DNA of 64,000 bases from CAYNRG01 sp964399545 (GCA_964399545.1 CAYNRG010000001.1:248001-312000); one strand, 5' to 3'. Counted from the stretch's first letter, positions 9,777 to 17,709 are shown. Translations and numbers: made by a program. The notes: generated by a model not told the origin, from the sequence alone.

Positions 9777-9815
9777 TATAATTAAGACATAGAAAGTACT
9801 GCCAAAACGAAGTTG
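9777..9815 (+). promoter_or_regulatory. Putative PTS operon -10 box and leader motif
   Basis: TATAAT lies at 9777-9782. No convincing -35 box is found 16-18 bases upstream. No sigma-54 -24/-12 signature was seen either. The early leader carries TGCCAAAACGAAGTT at 9800-9814, a motif that recurs with one change in the leader of the 34399 gene. Confidence 0.4.
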
Positions 9816-9852
9816 GTTCGTGCGTTCTTAAATGAAGGGATGGGGTATAAAA

Positions 9853-10329
9853 ATGCCAAATATTTTACTAACAAGGATTGATAATCGTTTGATTCATGGA
9901 CAGGTAGCAACTCAATGGTGCAGTAGCATTGATGCGAATCTAATACTTGTTGCAAATGATGATGTTGCTGGAAATACGTTTCGTCAAGGGTTGATGGACA
10001 TGGCAGCACCAGGTTATGCGCAAACAAGATATTGGACTGTTCAAAAGACAATTGATACAATCCACAAAGCTTCAGATGCTCAGAAAATTTTTATCGTGTG
10101 TGAAACTCCAACAGATGTTTTAAAACTAGTTGAAGGAGGAGTTCCAATTAAAAAGGTAAATATTGGAAACATGCACATGGCGGACGGAAAACGTCAGGTA
10201 GCAACTTCGGTTGCTGTAGATGATGCTGATGTTGCAGCGTTTAAAAAATTACAAGAGCTAGGGGTTGAACTAGAGATTCGAAAAGTTCCTCAAGAAGGAA
10301 TAGAAGAAATTTCAAAATTGTTCAAATAA
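9853..10329 (+). CDS. PTS mannose-family sugar transporter, IIB subunit
   Basis: Cytoplasmic phosphocarrier that receives phosphate from a IIA protein and passes it to the sugar entering through IIC/IID. A longer frame starts at 9832, but ATG 9853 gives the family N-terminus MPNILLTRID. The signature RIDNRLIHGQ places the phosphorylated residue at His15. The length of about 158 aa is that of a IIB domain alone, with no fused IIA. It is the first gene of a three-gene IIB-IIC-IID set. The sugar cannot be named from sequence; mannose, fructose, sorbose or amino-sugar systems all use this family. Confidence 0.92.
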   Translation: MPNILLTRIDNRLIHGQVATQWCSSIDANLILVANDDVAGNTFRQGLMDMAAPGYAQTRYWTVQKTIDTIHKASDAQKIFIVCETPTDVLKLVEGGVPIKKVNIGNMHMADGKRQVATSVAVDDADVAAFKKLQELGVELEIRKVPQEGIEEISKLFK

Positions 10330-10347
10330 CAAAAAGAGGAGGATAAA

Positions 10348-11148
10348 ATGGAAGTAATTCAAATAATTTTACTTGCGATCGTAACATTTATTTTTGCGAT
10401 TGACCAGTTCTCATTAACTGAATTATTGTACCGTCCGATTATTGCTTGTCCTATTATTGGTCTGATTTTAGGAGACCTTCAAACAGGGCTTGTTATTGGT
10501 GGTACTTATGAGTTAATGATGGTTGGAAACATGCCAGTAGGTGGAGCTCAGCCACCAAATGCAGTACTTGGAGGTATTGTAGCAATGGTGTTTGCTGTTA
10601 AAGCAAATATGGGAGTTGATGCAGCGTTAGGAACTGCTGTTATCTTCTCTGTATTTGGTCAATATGCAGTTACAGTAACATTCACTATTATGTCAGGACT
10701 TATGTCAAAAGCAGATAAGGAAGCAGAAGCTGCTAATCCTAAAGGAATCACTGTAGTTAACTTAACTTCAATGTGCATCTTAGGAGGACTATTTGCATTA
10801 ATGTCAGTACTTGCATATGTAGGAGGAGTTGCGATTGCAGAACCTTTACAAGAATTTGCTGCTAACTTTTCATGGGTTATGGCAGGACTTGGTGTAGCTG
10901 GAGGAATGATGCGCTATGTCGGGTTTGCAATTCTATTGAAAATTATGTTATCTAATGATTTATGGGGAATTTATTTTGCTGGATTTGCAGCAGCTGCAAT
11001 TCTTGGAAATATTCCTGCAACTAAAGGAGCTACACTAATACTAGTAGCATTTATTGGTATTGCGATTGCATTATACGATTACAATATCAATGTTAGAATT
11101 AAATCACAATTAGGAAACGGAAATGGGGGCGAAACTGATGGCATCTAA
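10348..11148 (+). CDS. PTS mannose-family sugar transporter, IIC membrane subunit
   Basis: Polytopic membrane protein forming the sugar channel together with IID. The protein is hydrophobic throughout, with about 7-8 predicted membrane spans. It shows the family features AIDQFSLTELLYRPI near the N-terminus, LGDLQTGLVIGGTYELMMVG at 42-61, and the conserved loop PVGGAQPPNAVLGGIVA. The length of 266 aa is normal. An AGAGGAGG ribosome site precedes the ATG. It overlaps the IID gene by 11 bases. Confidence 0.93.
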   Translation: MEVIQIILLAIVTFIFAIDQFSLTELLYRPIIACPIIGLILGDLQTGLVIGGTYELMMVGNMPVGGAQPPNAVLGGIVAMVFAVKANMGVDAALGTAVIFSVFGQYAVTVTFTIMSGLMSKADKEAEAANPKGITVVNLTSMCILGGLFALMSVLAYVGGVAIAEPLQEFAANFSWVMAGLGVAGGMMRYVGFAILLKIMLSNDLWGIYFAGFAAAAILGNIPATKGATLILVAFIGIAIALYDYNINVRIKSQLGNGNGGETDGI

Positions 11149-12079
11149 TCTTACAACTTATAAAGATTTAACACCTGCTAAGCCTCTGGATAAGAAAACC
11201 TTAACTAAAATGGTTTGGCGTTCATTAAACTTACAAGCTTCGTTTAACTACGAAAGAATGCAAGCAGCGGGTTGGTTATGGAGTATTCTTCCTGGATTAG
11301 AAAAAATCCATACAGAAAAAGAAGACTTATCAGCTTCAATGGGGCATAACCTAGAATTCTTTAACACACATCCATTCTTAGTAACTTTTGTAATGGGACT
11401 TGTTCTTTCTTTAGAACAACAAAAAGCAGATATTAACACAATTCGTGCAGTACGTGTTGCTGCAATGGGACCTCTTGGAGGAATCGGAGATGCATTGTTC
11501 TGGTTTACTTTAGTGCCAATTACTGCAGGGATTACTGCAAATATGGCTATTGAAGGAAATCTAGCTGGTCCAATTTTATTCTTCATTATTACATTTGGTG
11601 TTCAAATGGCATTACGTTTCTGGTTGATGAAGTGGTCGTACACTTTAGGAACTGGAGCTATTGAGACATTAACAAAGAATGCAAAAGAGTTCACTCGTGC
11701 TGCATCAATGCTAGGAGTATTTGTAGTTGGTGCTCTAACATGTAACTATGGAGCAACTTCTCTTGGAATGATGATTCCAAATGGAACAGATGCTGCCGGT
11801 GCTACAAACTATATTAATGTACAAGGGTTGTTAAATGGAATCTTACCTGCGTTTATTCCATTATTACTTACTCTTATGTGCTATTTCTTTATTAAAAAGA
11901 AAAATTGGAAGCCAACACAAGTTATCGGACTTCTATTAGTAATCGGTATTGCTGGATGTGCTATCGGTCTATGGCAAGGTAGTGCAGGACAAATCGTAGA
12001 TACTGATGGTGATGGAATTTACGATTCTGAAATGGATCAAGGATATCGTTCTCTAATTGATGTTCCTTGGCACGAATAA
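11138..12079 (+). CDS. PTS mannose-family sugar transporter, IID subunit
   Basis: Membrane-associated partner of IIC. I prefer ATG 11138, which lies 9 bases after GGGGG; an upstream in-frame ATG at 11123 is possible. The family signatures LQASFNYERMQAAGWLWSIL and MGPLGGIGDALFWFTLVPI are present, along with GTGAIETLTKNAKEFTRAAS and C-terminal membrane spans. An acidic stretch near the end (VDTDGDGIYDSEMDQG) resembles a dockerin-like calcium loop by chance composition and was not given weight. No IIA gene, kinase or sugar-metabolic enzyme follows; the operon ends in a terminator. Confidence 0.92.
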   Translation: MASNLTTYKDLTPAKPLDKKTLTKMVWRSLNLQASFNYERMQAAGWLWSILPGLEKIHTEKEDLSASMGHNLEFFNTHPFLVTFVMGLVLSLEQQKADINTIRAVRVAAMGPLGGIGDALFWFTLVPITAGITANMAIEGNLAGPILFFIITFGVQMALRFWLMKWSYTLGTGAIETLTKNAKEFTRAASMLGVFVVGALTCNYGATSLGMMIPNGTDAAGATNYINVQGLLNGILPAFIPLLLTLMCYFFIKKKNWKPTQVIGLLLVIGIAGCAIGLWQGSAGQIVDTDGDGIYDSEMDQGYRSLIDVPWHE

Positions 12080-12107
12080 AAAAAACAAACCCGGAACTTC
12101 ATTTAAT

Positions 12108-12137
12108 AAAAGGCATAGTTATTAGCTATGCCTTTTT
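12108..12137 (+). terminator. Terminator of the PTS operon
   Basis: AAAAGGCATAG (12108-12118) pairs with CTATGCCTTTT (12126-12136) around TTATTAG, ending in a T run. Confidence 0.9.
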
Positions 12138-12250
12138 CTTTATTCAAATATTGAGTGAAAGGTTTGATGAGTATAGATTAAAAATAACCGTTAAGCTAAA
12201 AATCATAAATATAAAAACTGGATATTGATATTTCAAATAGAGTATTTCTC

Positions 12251-13207
12251 TTAATTTCCTTGTGTAGGAAGTTCTGTAGGGTGATTTTCTTCTCTTGGAA
12301 TATCATCGATTTGTGGGAGAGGGGTAGATTCAAGTGGCGTAGTAGGTGCTGATTTTGAATGTAGTGTATATAGTACAACTTCTGCATTTGCTAAGAAACG
12401 CGCATCAAATTGACTGGTACCAATACCGTTGGTGATATCTAACCGAGTTTCTCCTACATATGACTTTCCGCGAGAATAAACTTCAGCATAAGGAACTCGA
12501 TATTGAGAACCAAATAGTGGAAGAAAGACTTGTCCACCATGGCTATGACCAGAAACTTGTAAATCTACCAAATCACTTGGAAGTTCTAAGATAATATCGG
12601 GAGTGTGAGACACCACAATAGTAAAACTTTCGGGAGATACGGATGTGAAAGGAGTAGTGATATCAGGTTCTCCAAGTAGTTGAGAATCAAGGCCTACTAA
12701 GTTAATTGATTGAGAGCCTTGATTTCGGAGATAAATTGATTGATTAGTAATGATTTCGAAATTAGACTTCTTTAGTAAAGAAGTAACTAATTCTTTGGAG
12801 GAGAAGTTTTCTAAATCATGGTCTCCAAGAACTGCAAATTTTCCTAGTGGAGCGTGAAGTTTGCTAAGTTGCTGCTCTAAGTTGGATAATACTTCTTCAC
12901 TAATAGATGTGGAAGAAGGAGAATCCAGTAAATCTCCAAGAAAGACAATAATATCTGGAGAGAGCTGATTGATAAGGGTAATTGCCGTTTCTAATCGGAC
13001 ATCATCCATAAAAGCGTTATAATGAATATCTGAAAAAAATAGAATTGTTTTCTCATTTAATTGAGAAGGAATTTTATCAGAATAGATAGATTCATAGCGA
13101 ACAGAGAAACGAGATGGAGCCAAGGTGGTAGAATCATAATATAGCATCCAAGCGACTAATGTAACTATAATCGATAAAAGAAGAGTATATTTAAATGGTT
13201 TTTTCAT
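12251..13207 (-). CDS. Membrane-anchored metallophosphoesterase (YkuE-like)
   Basis: Predicted phosphohydrolase of the calcineurin-like superfamily, tethered by one N-terminal transmembrane helix (about residues 7-24) with the catalytic domain outside. Dinuclear-metal motifs appear in order: FSDIH, GDLLD, LGDHD, VVSHTPD and GHSHGGQ. The third motif is usually GNH[DE]; here Asn is replaced by Asp. The last 40 or so residues are Pro/Thr/Ser rich and may act in the cell wall. The substrate is unknown; some relatives have been linked to UDP-diacylglucosamine or other lipid phosphates, but no specific claim is made. It is divergent to the NagD-like gene. Confidence 0.85.
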   Translation of the reverse strand: MKKPFKYTLLLSIIVTLVAWMLYYDSTTLAPSRFSVRYESIYSDKIPSQLNEKTILFFSDIHYNAFMDDVRLETAITLINQLSPDIIVFLGDLLDSPSSTSISEEVLSNLEQQLSKLHAPLGKFAVLGDHDLENFSSKELVTSLLKKSNFEIITNQSIYLRNQGSQSINLVGLDSQLLGEPDITTPFTSVSPESFTIVVSHTPDIILELPSDLVDLQVSGHSHGGQVFLPLFGSQYRVPYAEVYSRGKSYVGETRLDITNGIGTSQFDARFLANAEVVLYTLHSKSAPTTPLESTPLPQIDDIPREENHPTELPTQGN

Positions 13208-13280
13208 GATTGATCCTTTCTGTATTTAAAAAACTATAAATTTATTATATACTATTTATGACATAAAGGGAGGATTTCTT

Positions 13281-14048
13281 ATGAGAAAAAAATTTTTTAT
13301 GATTGATTTAGATGGAACAATGTATCGTGGGACACAGCGAATAGAAGGTGCCAAAACGTTCATTGATACTTTAATTAGAGAACGAATCCCTTTTTTATTC
13401 TTAACTAATAATGCATCTAGAACTCAACAACAAATTTGTAATCATATGCAGAAAATGGGGTTTAAGGACATAAAACCCGAGCAATTTTACACTTCGGCAA
13501 TGGCTGCAGCTGAAAAAATAGCTCGTGATTTCCCAAGTAAGAAAAGTGCATACTATGTTGGGGAAACAGGGTTAAAGGAAGCACTTATATCTAATGGATT
13601 TAATATAACATTTAAAAATGTTGATTTTTTATTTATTGGATTAGATCGTCAAGCTAATTTTCAAGATTATTCATACGCACTAAGGGCAGTGGGAGAAAAT
13701 ACAGAGTTAGTCGCAACCAATGATGATCGAATTTTTTTATCAGAAGAAGGTGTTAATATAGGAAATGGAAGTGTTGTCGCAATGTTTGAATATGCGATGA
13801 ATAAAAAATCAATTAAGATAGGTAAGCCATATTCCCCAATTATTGAAGGAGCTTTACGATATGCTAAAGTCAATAAAGAGGATGTTATGTTAATTGGTGA
13901 TAATTTGGAGACAGATATCTTATGCGGTATTCAAAGTGGAATTGAAACCACATTTGTGACAACAGGTGTACATGATATGGAAGATTGTTATCGATTAAAT
14001 ATTCATCCAACATATATTCTTGCAACCTTAGATGGATTACTAAAATAA
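13281..14048 (+). CDS. NagD-like HAD-superfamily sugar phosphatase
   Basis: Cytoplasmic HAD phosphatase of class IIA. Motif I is IDLDGTMYRGT with nucleophile Asp8, motif II is FLTNNAS, the conserved Lys is in IGKPYSP, and motif IV is MLIGDNLETD. The length of 255 aa is typical. Substrates in this family are phosphosugars, p-nitrophenyl-phosphate-like compounds or glycerol phosphate, so specificity is left open. TATACT at 13248-13253 is a possible -10 box for this gene, and AAAGGGAGG is its ribosome site. Confidence 0.9.
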   Translation: MRKKFFMIDLDGTMYRGTQRIEGAKTFIDTLIRERIPFLFLTNNASRTQQQICNHMQKMGFKDIKPEQFYTSAMAAAEKIARDFPSKKSAYYVGETGLKEALISNGFNITFKNVDFLFIGLDRQANFQDYSYALRAVGENTELVATNDDRIFLSEEGVNIGNGSVVAMFEYAMNKKSIKIGKPYSPIIEGALRYAKVNKEDVMLIGDNLETDILCGIQSGIETTFVTTGVHDMEDCYRLNIHPTYILATLDGLLK

Positions 14049-14110
14049 AAATCACATAAAAAAACATAAAATTTACAAAGTATAACGATAGAGAAGAGGT
14101 AAACTTAAAT

Positions 14111-14132
14111 TAGCAAGAAATAAATCTTGCTA
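14111..14132 (+). other. Perfect hairpin in the nagD-like 3' region
   Basis: TAGCAAGA (14111-14118) and TCTTGCTA (14125-14132) are perfect inverted repeats around AATAAA. No T run follows, so this is not a standard terminator. It lies in the 172-base gap between convergent genes. Confidence 0.5.
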
Positions 14133-14186
14133 CGTATAAAATCATACCCCCTAATGATTTGTACGAAACTCATAATATATTCCCTT

Positions 14187-14225
14187 AATGAAAAAATGAC
14201 TCTCGTGTTGAGTCACTTTTTCATT
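14187..14225. terminator. Bidirectional terminator between convergent genes
   Basis: A long stem pairs AATGAAAAAATGACTC (14187-14202) with GAGTCACTTTTTCATT (14210-14225), with one mismatch and a 7-base loop. A/T runs on both sides suit termination in both directions. It covers the mnmM stop codon. Confidence 0.85.
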
Positions 14226-14751
14226 TGCGTAAGCAGGTAATTAAGAGCGGGCTAATTGAGTCAAAATCGCCATAATATTCAATGGAAAAAAAACGTTTAT
14301 TTTTTTCTATCCAGGAAAGAACTTCATCAGTTTCTTCTAATCCTCCAGGATGTCCACGGTAGCATGCTATAATTAACCGACCATGGGAAGATAATAATTT
14401 TAATGATTCATCAAGTGCTAAAGATGTTGTTGTTGAGGTTGTTGTCCGAGTTCGTGTTGAATTAGGAAGAAATCCTAGATTAAAAAGAATTACATCGACA
14501 TCTTCAGATACAACAGAGGTCATCTTGGCATGGCTAAGGAGATGAAATTCAATATTTTTGAAATTTTTACATCGATCCAAGGTTCGTTTTTTTGCTAATT
14601 CTTGAATATCAAAAGTGATGACTTTTTTACAATGACTTGCTAAGAAATAGGTATCATTCCCATTTCCAGCTGTAGCATCTATCGCTACCATTGAAGGAGT
14701 AAGAAAATTTCTTAATTCACGTTGATAGCGTGTAACAATACGTTCACTCAT
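14221..14751 (-). CDS. mnmM: tRNA wobble-uridine methyltransferase MnmM (YtqB family)
   Basis: SAM-dependent methyltransferase. In Bacillus subtilis the family member methylates nm5(s2)U to mnm5(s2)U at tRNA position 34. A longer frame begins at 14796, but the ATG at 14751 has AAGGTGG just upstream, starts MSERIVTRYQREL and overlaps the mnmL stop by 8 bases. The SAM site is DATAGNGND with the downstream acidic VITFDIQ. NLGFLP followed by a Thr-rich stretch, and CYRGHPGG, are family features. The length of 176 aa is normal. Its coupling to mnmL matches their consecutive reactions. Confidence 0.88.
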   Translation of the reverse strand: MSERIVTRYQRELRNFLTPSMVAIDATAGNGNDTYFLASHCKKVITFDIQELAKKRTLDRCKNFKNIEFHLLSHAKMTSVVSEDVDVILFNLGFLPNSTRTRTTTSTTTSLALDESLKLLSSHGRLIIACYRGHPGGLEETDEVLSWIEKNKRFFSIEYYGDFDSISPLLITCLRK

Positions 14752-15676
14752 TATAGCCACCTTGTAGTAAATTTTCTTTTGCCATTTTCTTATCAATTTC
14801 GTTAAGAACGATCGTCTTTTTCAAAGTCCACAAAGGAGCAACTAAATCCTCTTTTTTTGCATCGCCGGTTAGACGTTGAATAACAATCTGGGGATTTAAG
14901 TGCTGAAGTTGCTTACAAACGATATCGACATATTTCTCTCTAGACAATAGTGGAAAAGGATTTTCTTGATAGTCTTTTGTTAATTGAGATCCCTGTATTA
15001 AATGTAGCATGTGAATTTTTATAGCATCGATTTGTAGCGAATTCAACATTTGGACTGTTTCAATCATCATCTTTTCAGTTTCATAAGGTAATCCATTAAT
15101 GATATGGACACAAACTTTGCAGTTTGTAGATTTAATTCGCTTAACAGCATCTTCTAAGACTGAGAAAGGGTGTCCACGATTAATTAAAGTTGCTGTTTCG
15201 TCATGGATACTTTGAAGACCAAGCTCAATCCAAATTTCTTTTTTTTGAGCACATTCATTTAAAAAAAGTAGCTTTTCAGGCTCAAGACAATCAGCACGAG
15301 TTCCTATTGCAATTCCGACAACTTCATCCATATCTAGAAAAGGTAGGAGGCAACTTTTGATTTTTTCTAAAGAGCCATAAGTGTTTGTGAAGGATTGAAA
15401 GTAAGGGATAGTTTTAGAATTGGGCCATTTTTTTTCCATGAGGGCTTTCCCTTGTTGATATTGAGCTAGAAGTGAAGGAGATTTATAAATAAATTCACCA
15501 CTTCCTGAATCACTACAAAAAGTGCATCCTCCTGTACCGCATGTTCCATCGCGGTTTGGACAGGAGAATCCGGCATCTAAAGGTACCTTAAAAACTTTTG
15601 ATTGGAAACGCTGACGTAGGTAGTAGTTCCATGTATGATAGCGTTTATTGTCATTTGAAAATTTAAATTTTTCCAT
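14744..15676 (-). CDS. mnmL: Radical SAM protein MnmL (YtqA family)
   Basis: Radical SAM enzyme of the YtqA family, which in Bacillus converts cmnm5(s2)U to nm5(s2)U in tRNA, the step before MnmM. The cluster region FSCPNRDGTCGTGGCTFCS holds the three cluster cysteines and extra family cysteines. WIELGLQSIHDET and VHIINGLPYET are characteristic barrel segments. The length of 310 aa is normal. It is translationally coupled to mnmM. The window also contains mnmA for 2-thiolation of the same base, so three U34 modification genes are present, though in two places. Confidence 0.88.
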   Translation of the reverse strand: MEKFKFSNDNKRYHTWNYYLRQRFQSKVFKVPLDAGFSCPNRDGTCGTGGCTFCSDSGSGEFIYKSPSLLAQYQQGKALMEKKWPNSKTIPYFQSFTNTYGSLEKIKSCLLPFLDMDEVVGIAIGTRADCLEPEKLLFLNECAQKKEIWIELGLQSIHDETATLINRGHPFSVLEDAVKRIKSTNCKVCVHIINGLPYETEKMMIETVQMLNSLQIDAIKIHMLHLIQGSQLTKDYQENPFPLLSREKYVDIVCKQLQHLNPQIVIQRLTGDAKKEDLVAPLWTLKKTIVLNEIDKKMAKENLLQGGYNE

Positions 15677-15942
15677 TTTATATCACCTTCATTAGTTTAA
15701 CATAAAAGGATAAGAAATATCCAAGTATCTTTTATATTGATTTTATTGGAAGTTAAGTATGTAGCGGAAATAAAATAATTGCAATAGTGTCAGTTTGTGT
15801 ATCAAGCTGTTATTCATAGCGAAATATAGAACGCGAGGAAATCTGATAATCATAATAATAGAATTTAAGAAGTCAAGTTTATGAACTACAAACGTATTAC
15901 TGAATTTTTAAAAAGAAAGAAATAAAGTAGAATCTATTCTAT
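15677..15942. other. Gene-poor stretch
   Basis: No convincing coding region is seen. It holds small inverted repeats such as GGATA-agaaa-TATCC near 15709-15723 and a 14-base palindrome TAGAATCTATTCTA at 15928-15941. It would include the mnmL promoter, but no clear -35/-10 pair was identified. Confidence 0.5.
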
Positions 15943-16050
15943 CTATAGTTGATTGCTGCATAAGATTGGTGAATCCTTTAAAAATAATTCTATGTATCTC
16001 AAGTTAGTTGAATTTAGTATAATATTTTGTTCTTTGGTTAGTTTTGACAT
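15943..16050 (-). CDS. Possible 35-aa small protein
   Basis: ATG at 16050 opens a 35-codon frame (MSKLTKEQNIILNSTNLRYI, then a hydrophobic-mixed end with one Cys). A perfect GGAGGT at 16066-16061 lies 10 bases upstream on the minus strand. It lies downstream of degV on the same strand. I recognise no family, and it is short enough to be a chance frame. The ribosome site is part of an inverted repeat (see 16061-16092). Confidence 0.25.
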   Translation of the reverse strand: MSKLTKEQNIILNSTNLRYIELFLKDSPILCSNQL

Positions 16051-16060
16051 AATAAAATGC

Positions 16061-16092
16061 ACCTCCATTAATTGTTGTTAAATAAAGGAGGT
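16061..16092 (-). other. Inverted repeat with Shine-Dalgarno and anti-Shine-Dalgarno arms
   Basis: On the minus strand ACCTCC (16092-16087) pairs with GGAGGT (16066-16061), with further A/T pairing inside. It follows the degV stop by 24 bases. It may be a weak degV terminator (ATTTTATT follows) or a structure masking the ribosome site of the 35-aa frame. Confidence 0.45.
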
Positions 16093-16116
16093 ACACATTT
16101 CAAATGAGTTATTTTT

Positions 16117-16959
16117 TTAGATGTCGATTGATTGAATTGCGACACAATGAGGACCGCCTTGTGTAATAAAGGCACATGATAAAGCCAAAACCTCAACAGA
16201 GAGGTTAGGAGATAAAGCAAGTAATTTTTCTTTCACTTTCTCTGCTTGCTGTTTTGCAAATGCATGGGAGACATAGATTTTTTTCTTATCTAATCCCGAT
16301 TCTTTCAAGGATGAAATGATTTTATTAATGGCAATATCAAAAGAGCGTCCTGTTATGAATTTATCTAGGCGTTTACCATCAGCTGTTTGCTTTACTACGG
16401 GCTGAATCTTTAGAAGTCCGCCGATGGCTGCTGCTAATGGAGTACAACGTCCACCACGCTTTAAGAATCCAAAATCTTGAGGTAATAAAAATGACTGGAT
16501 TGATTGAATTTTAGTTTCTGTAAGAGTTTTAATTTCTTCAATGGACTTATTTTCCTTAATCCAATTGAGGATATCGTGGACAAGGTGACGATGAGGTCCA
16601 CACAAAGTGCGAGAGTTAATAACATGTACTCTACTTTGACGATTTTCATCTAAGTGAGTAAGAGCTCCAACGACACTTTGGTATGTTCCAGATAAGCCAT
16701 CAGCCATACACAGGTAAATAATTTCGTCTTCAGGAGGGAAAGATTCAATTGCTTCTAAAACCATACCAACAGGAGGTTGGGATGAGGTTGGGACATTTCC
16801 TTCTTGAATGAGTTTTAGAAAATCGATGTCTTGAATATCGACAAATTCATAATAACTTTTTCCAGCGATAGTTACAGTTAGTGGATTGGAAATGAAACCG
16901 AGTTCTTTTGCTTCAGTAGGACTATAAAGACAAGATGTATCAGTGATTAAACGAATCAT
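16117..16959 (-). CDS. DegV family fatty-acid-binding protein
   Basis: Two-domain protein that binds a fatty acid. Members called FakB present fatty acids to the kinase FakA for phosphorylation. Signatures are ITDTSCLY at the start, TSSQPPVG at about 57-64, LSGTYQS, and the C-terminal CTPLAAAIGGLLKIQPV and SHA segments. The length of 280 aa is typical. No fakA gene is in the window, so whether it serves that pathway is inference. It probably shares a transcript with the hemolysin III gene 30 bases upstream. Confidence 0.88.
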   Translation of the reverse strand: MIRLITDTSCLYSPTEAKELGFISNPLTVTIAGKSYYEFVDIQDIDFLKLIQEGNVPTSSQPPVGMVLEAIESFPPEDEIIYLCMADGLSGTYQSVVGALTHLDENRQSRVHVINSRTLCGPHRHLVHDILNWIKENKSIEEIKTLTETKIQSIQSFLLPQDFGFLKRGGRCTPLAAAIGGLLKIQPVVKQTADGKRLDKFITGRSFDIAINKIISSLKESGLDKKKIYVSHAFAKQQAEKVKEKLLALSPNLSVEVLALSCAFITQGGPHCVAIQSIDI

Positions 16960-16989
16960 AATTAAGTTCTCCTTTTTATATTGTTGAGT

Positions 16990-17640
16990 CTAAGCGATAG
17001 TTAAGATACAGGTTAAATAATGAAAGAATGTTCCTAAAAGAATAAAGATATGAAATAATTCGTGAAAACCCCAATCGGTTGAAATATTTGGTTTCTTAAG
17101 AATATAAATAATAGCACCGATAGAGTAAGAGATTCCTCCTAAAACAGTCCAAAATATAGCCTCTGTAGGTATAGATAGTAGGTTAGGAACATCAAAGATG
17201 ATTGCCCATCCTAATATCAGATAAAGAGCTGTATATAGGAGGCGAGGAGCATTAATCCAAATAATTTTTGCAATAACTCCAATAATTGCGAGTGTCCACA
17301 TCACAATAGGGAAAATAAATTGACTATTCCCTTTGAAAAAAGCAATGCAGAGAGGTGTATATGTTCCAGCAATAAGAACGTAAATCATAGCATGATCAAG
17401 TTTTCGAAATTTAGTTTTATGAACAGAATTATCAGGGATATAATGATAGTAACTAGAAGCACTATATAGAGCTATGGTAGATAAAGCGAAAGTGAGTAGC
17501 CCTAAGTGAATAAAAATAGTCTGATTGTGAATAAAAGCTACTATTTGTAAGCTAATTAAATAAAAAAATCCTAGAATAATTCCCAAAAAATGAGTGATAC
17601 AACTGATTCTGTCTTGTGCTTTATTGAAAAAACTGAACAA
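16990..17640 (-). CDS. Hemolysin III / PAQR-family seven-helix membrane protein
   Basis: Integral membrane protein with about seven predicted spans. The family features are the early QDRISCITHFLG, SSYYHY followed by KLDHAMIYVLIAGTYTP, and FHELFHIFILLG near the C-terminus; their His, Ser and Asp residues form the presumed metal site. No ATG starts the frame. GTG at 17655 lies inside the ribosome site, whereas TTG at 17640 sits 8 bases after GGAGG, so I choose TTG. Family function is unclear despite the hemolysin name. A promoter (17681-17709) and a perfect palindrome (17656-17672) precede it. Confidence 0.8.
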   Translation of the reverse strand: MFSFFNKAQDRISCITHFLGIILGFFYLISLQIVAFIHNQTIFIHLGLLTFALSTIALYSASSYYHYIPDNSVHKTKFRKLDHAMIYVLIAGTYTPLCIAFFKGNSQFIFPIVMWTLAIIGVIAKIIWINAPRLLYTALYLILGWAIIFDVPNLLSIPTEAIFWTVLGGISYSIGAIIYILKKPNISTDWGFHELFHIFILLGTFFHYLTCILTIA

Positions 17641-17655
17641 TTCAATCACCTCCAC

Positions 17656-17672
17656 CTAGTTATCATAACTAG
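17656..17672 (-). promoter_or_regulatory. Perfect 17-bp palindrome in the hemolysin III leader
   Basis: CTAGTTAT and ATAACTAG flank one central base with no mismatch. It lies just downstream of the predicted transcription start and next to the ribosome site. It could be an operator or a 5' RNA hairpin. Confidence 0.6.
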
Positions 17673-17680
17673 ATGAGGAT

Positions 17681-17709
17681 AGTATATCATTTTTGTCATA
17701 TATATTCAA
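17681..17709 (-). promoter_or_regulatory. Promoter for the hemolysin III-degV unit
   Basis: On the minus strand TTGAAT (17709-17704) and TATACT (17686-17681) are separated by 17 bases. Confidence 0.7.

Noticed and set aside
9698..9852. Sigma-54 promoter for the mannose-family PTS
   Set aside because: Such operons often use one, but no TGGCAC-N5-TTGC-like pair was found in this stretch.
11248..11586. 112-codon minus-strand frame inside the IID gene
   Set aside because: Antisense shadow of a well-supported PTS gene with no ribosome site and low-complexity translation.
12000..12047. Dockerin/EF-hand-like DTDGDGIYDSEMD near the IID C-terminus
   Set aside because: A single short acidic loop in a membrane PTS protein, with no second repeat, is not enough to call a calcium-binding domain.
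13349..13358. Third copy of TGCCAAAACG
   Set aside because: It is inside the NagD-like coding sequence, and the match does not extend past ten bases.
15881..15925. 14-codon ATG frame on the + strand (MNYKRITEFLKRKK)
   Set aside because: No ribosome-binding site, very short, and no recognised family; treated as chance.
16104..16166. 20-codon + strand frame after AAAGGAGGT at 16084-16092
   Set aside because: Spacing from the site is too long (about 12 bases) and the frame lies antisense to the degV C-terminus; the GGAGGT is better explained by the inverted repeat.
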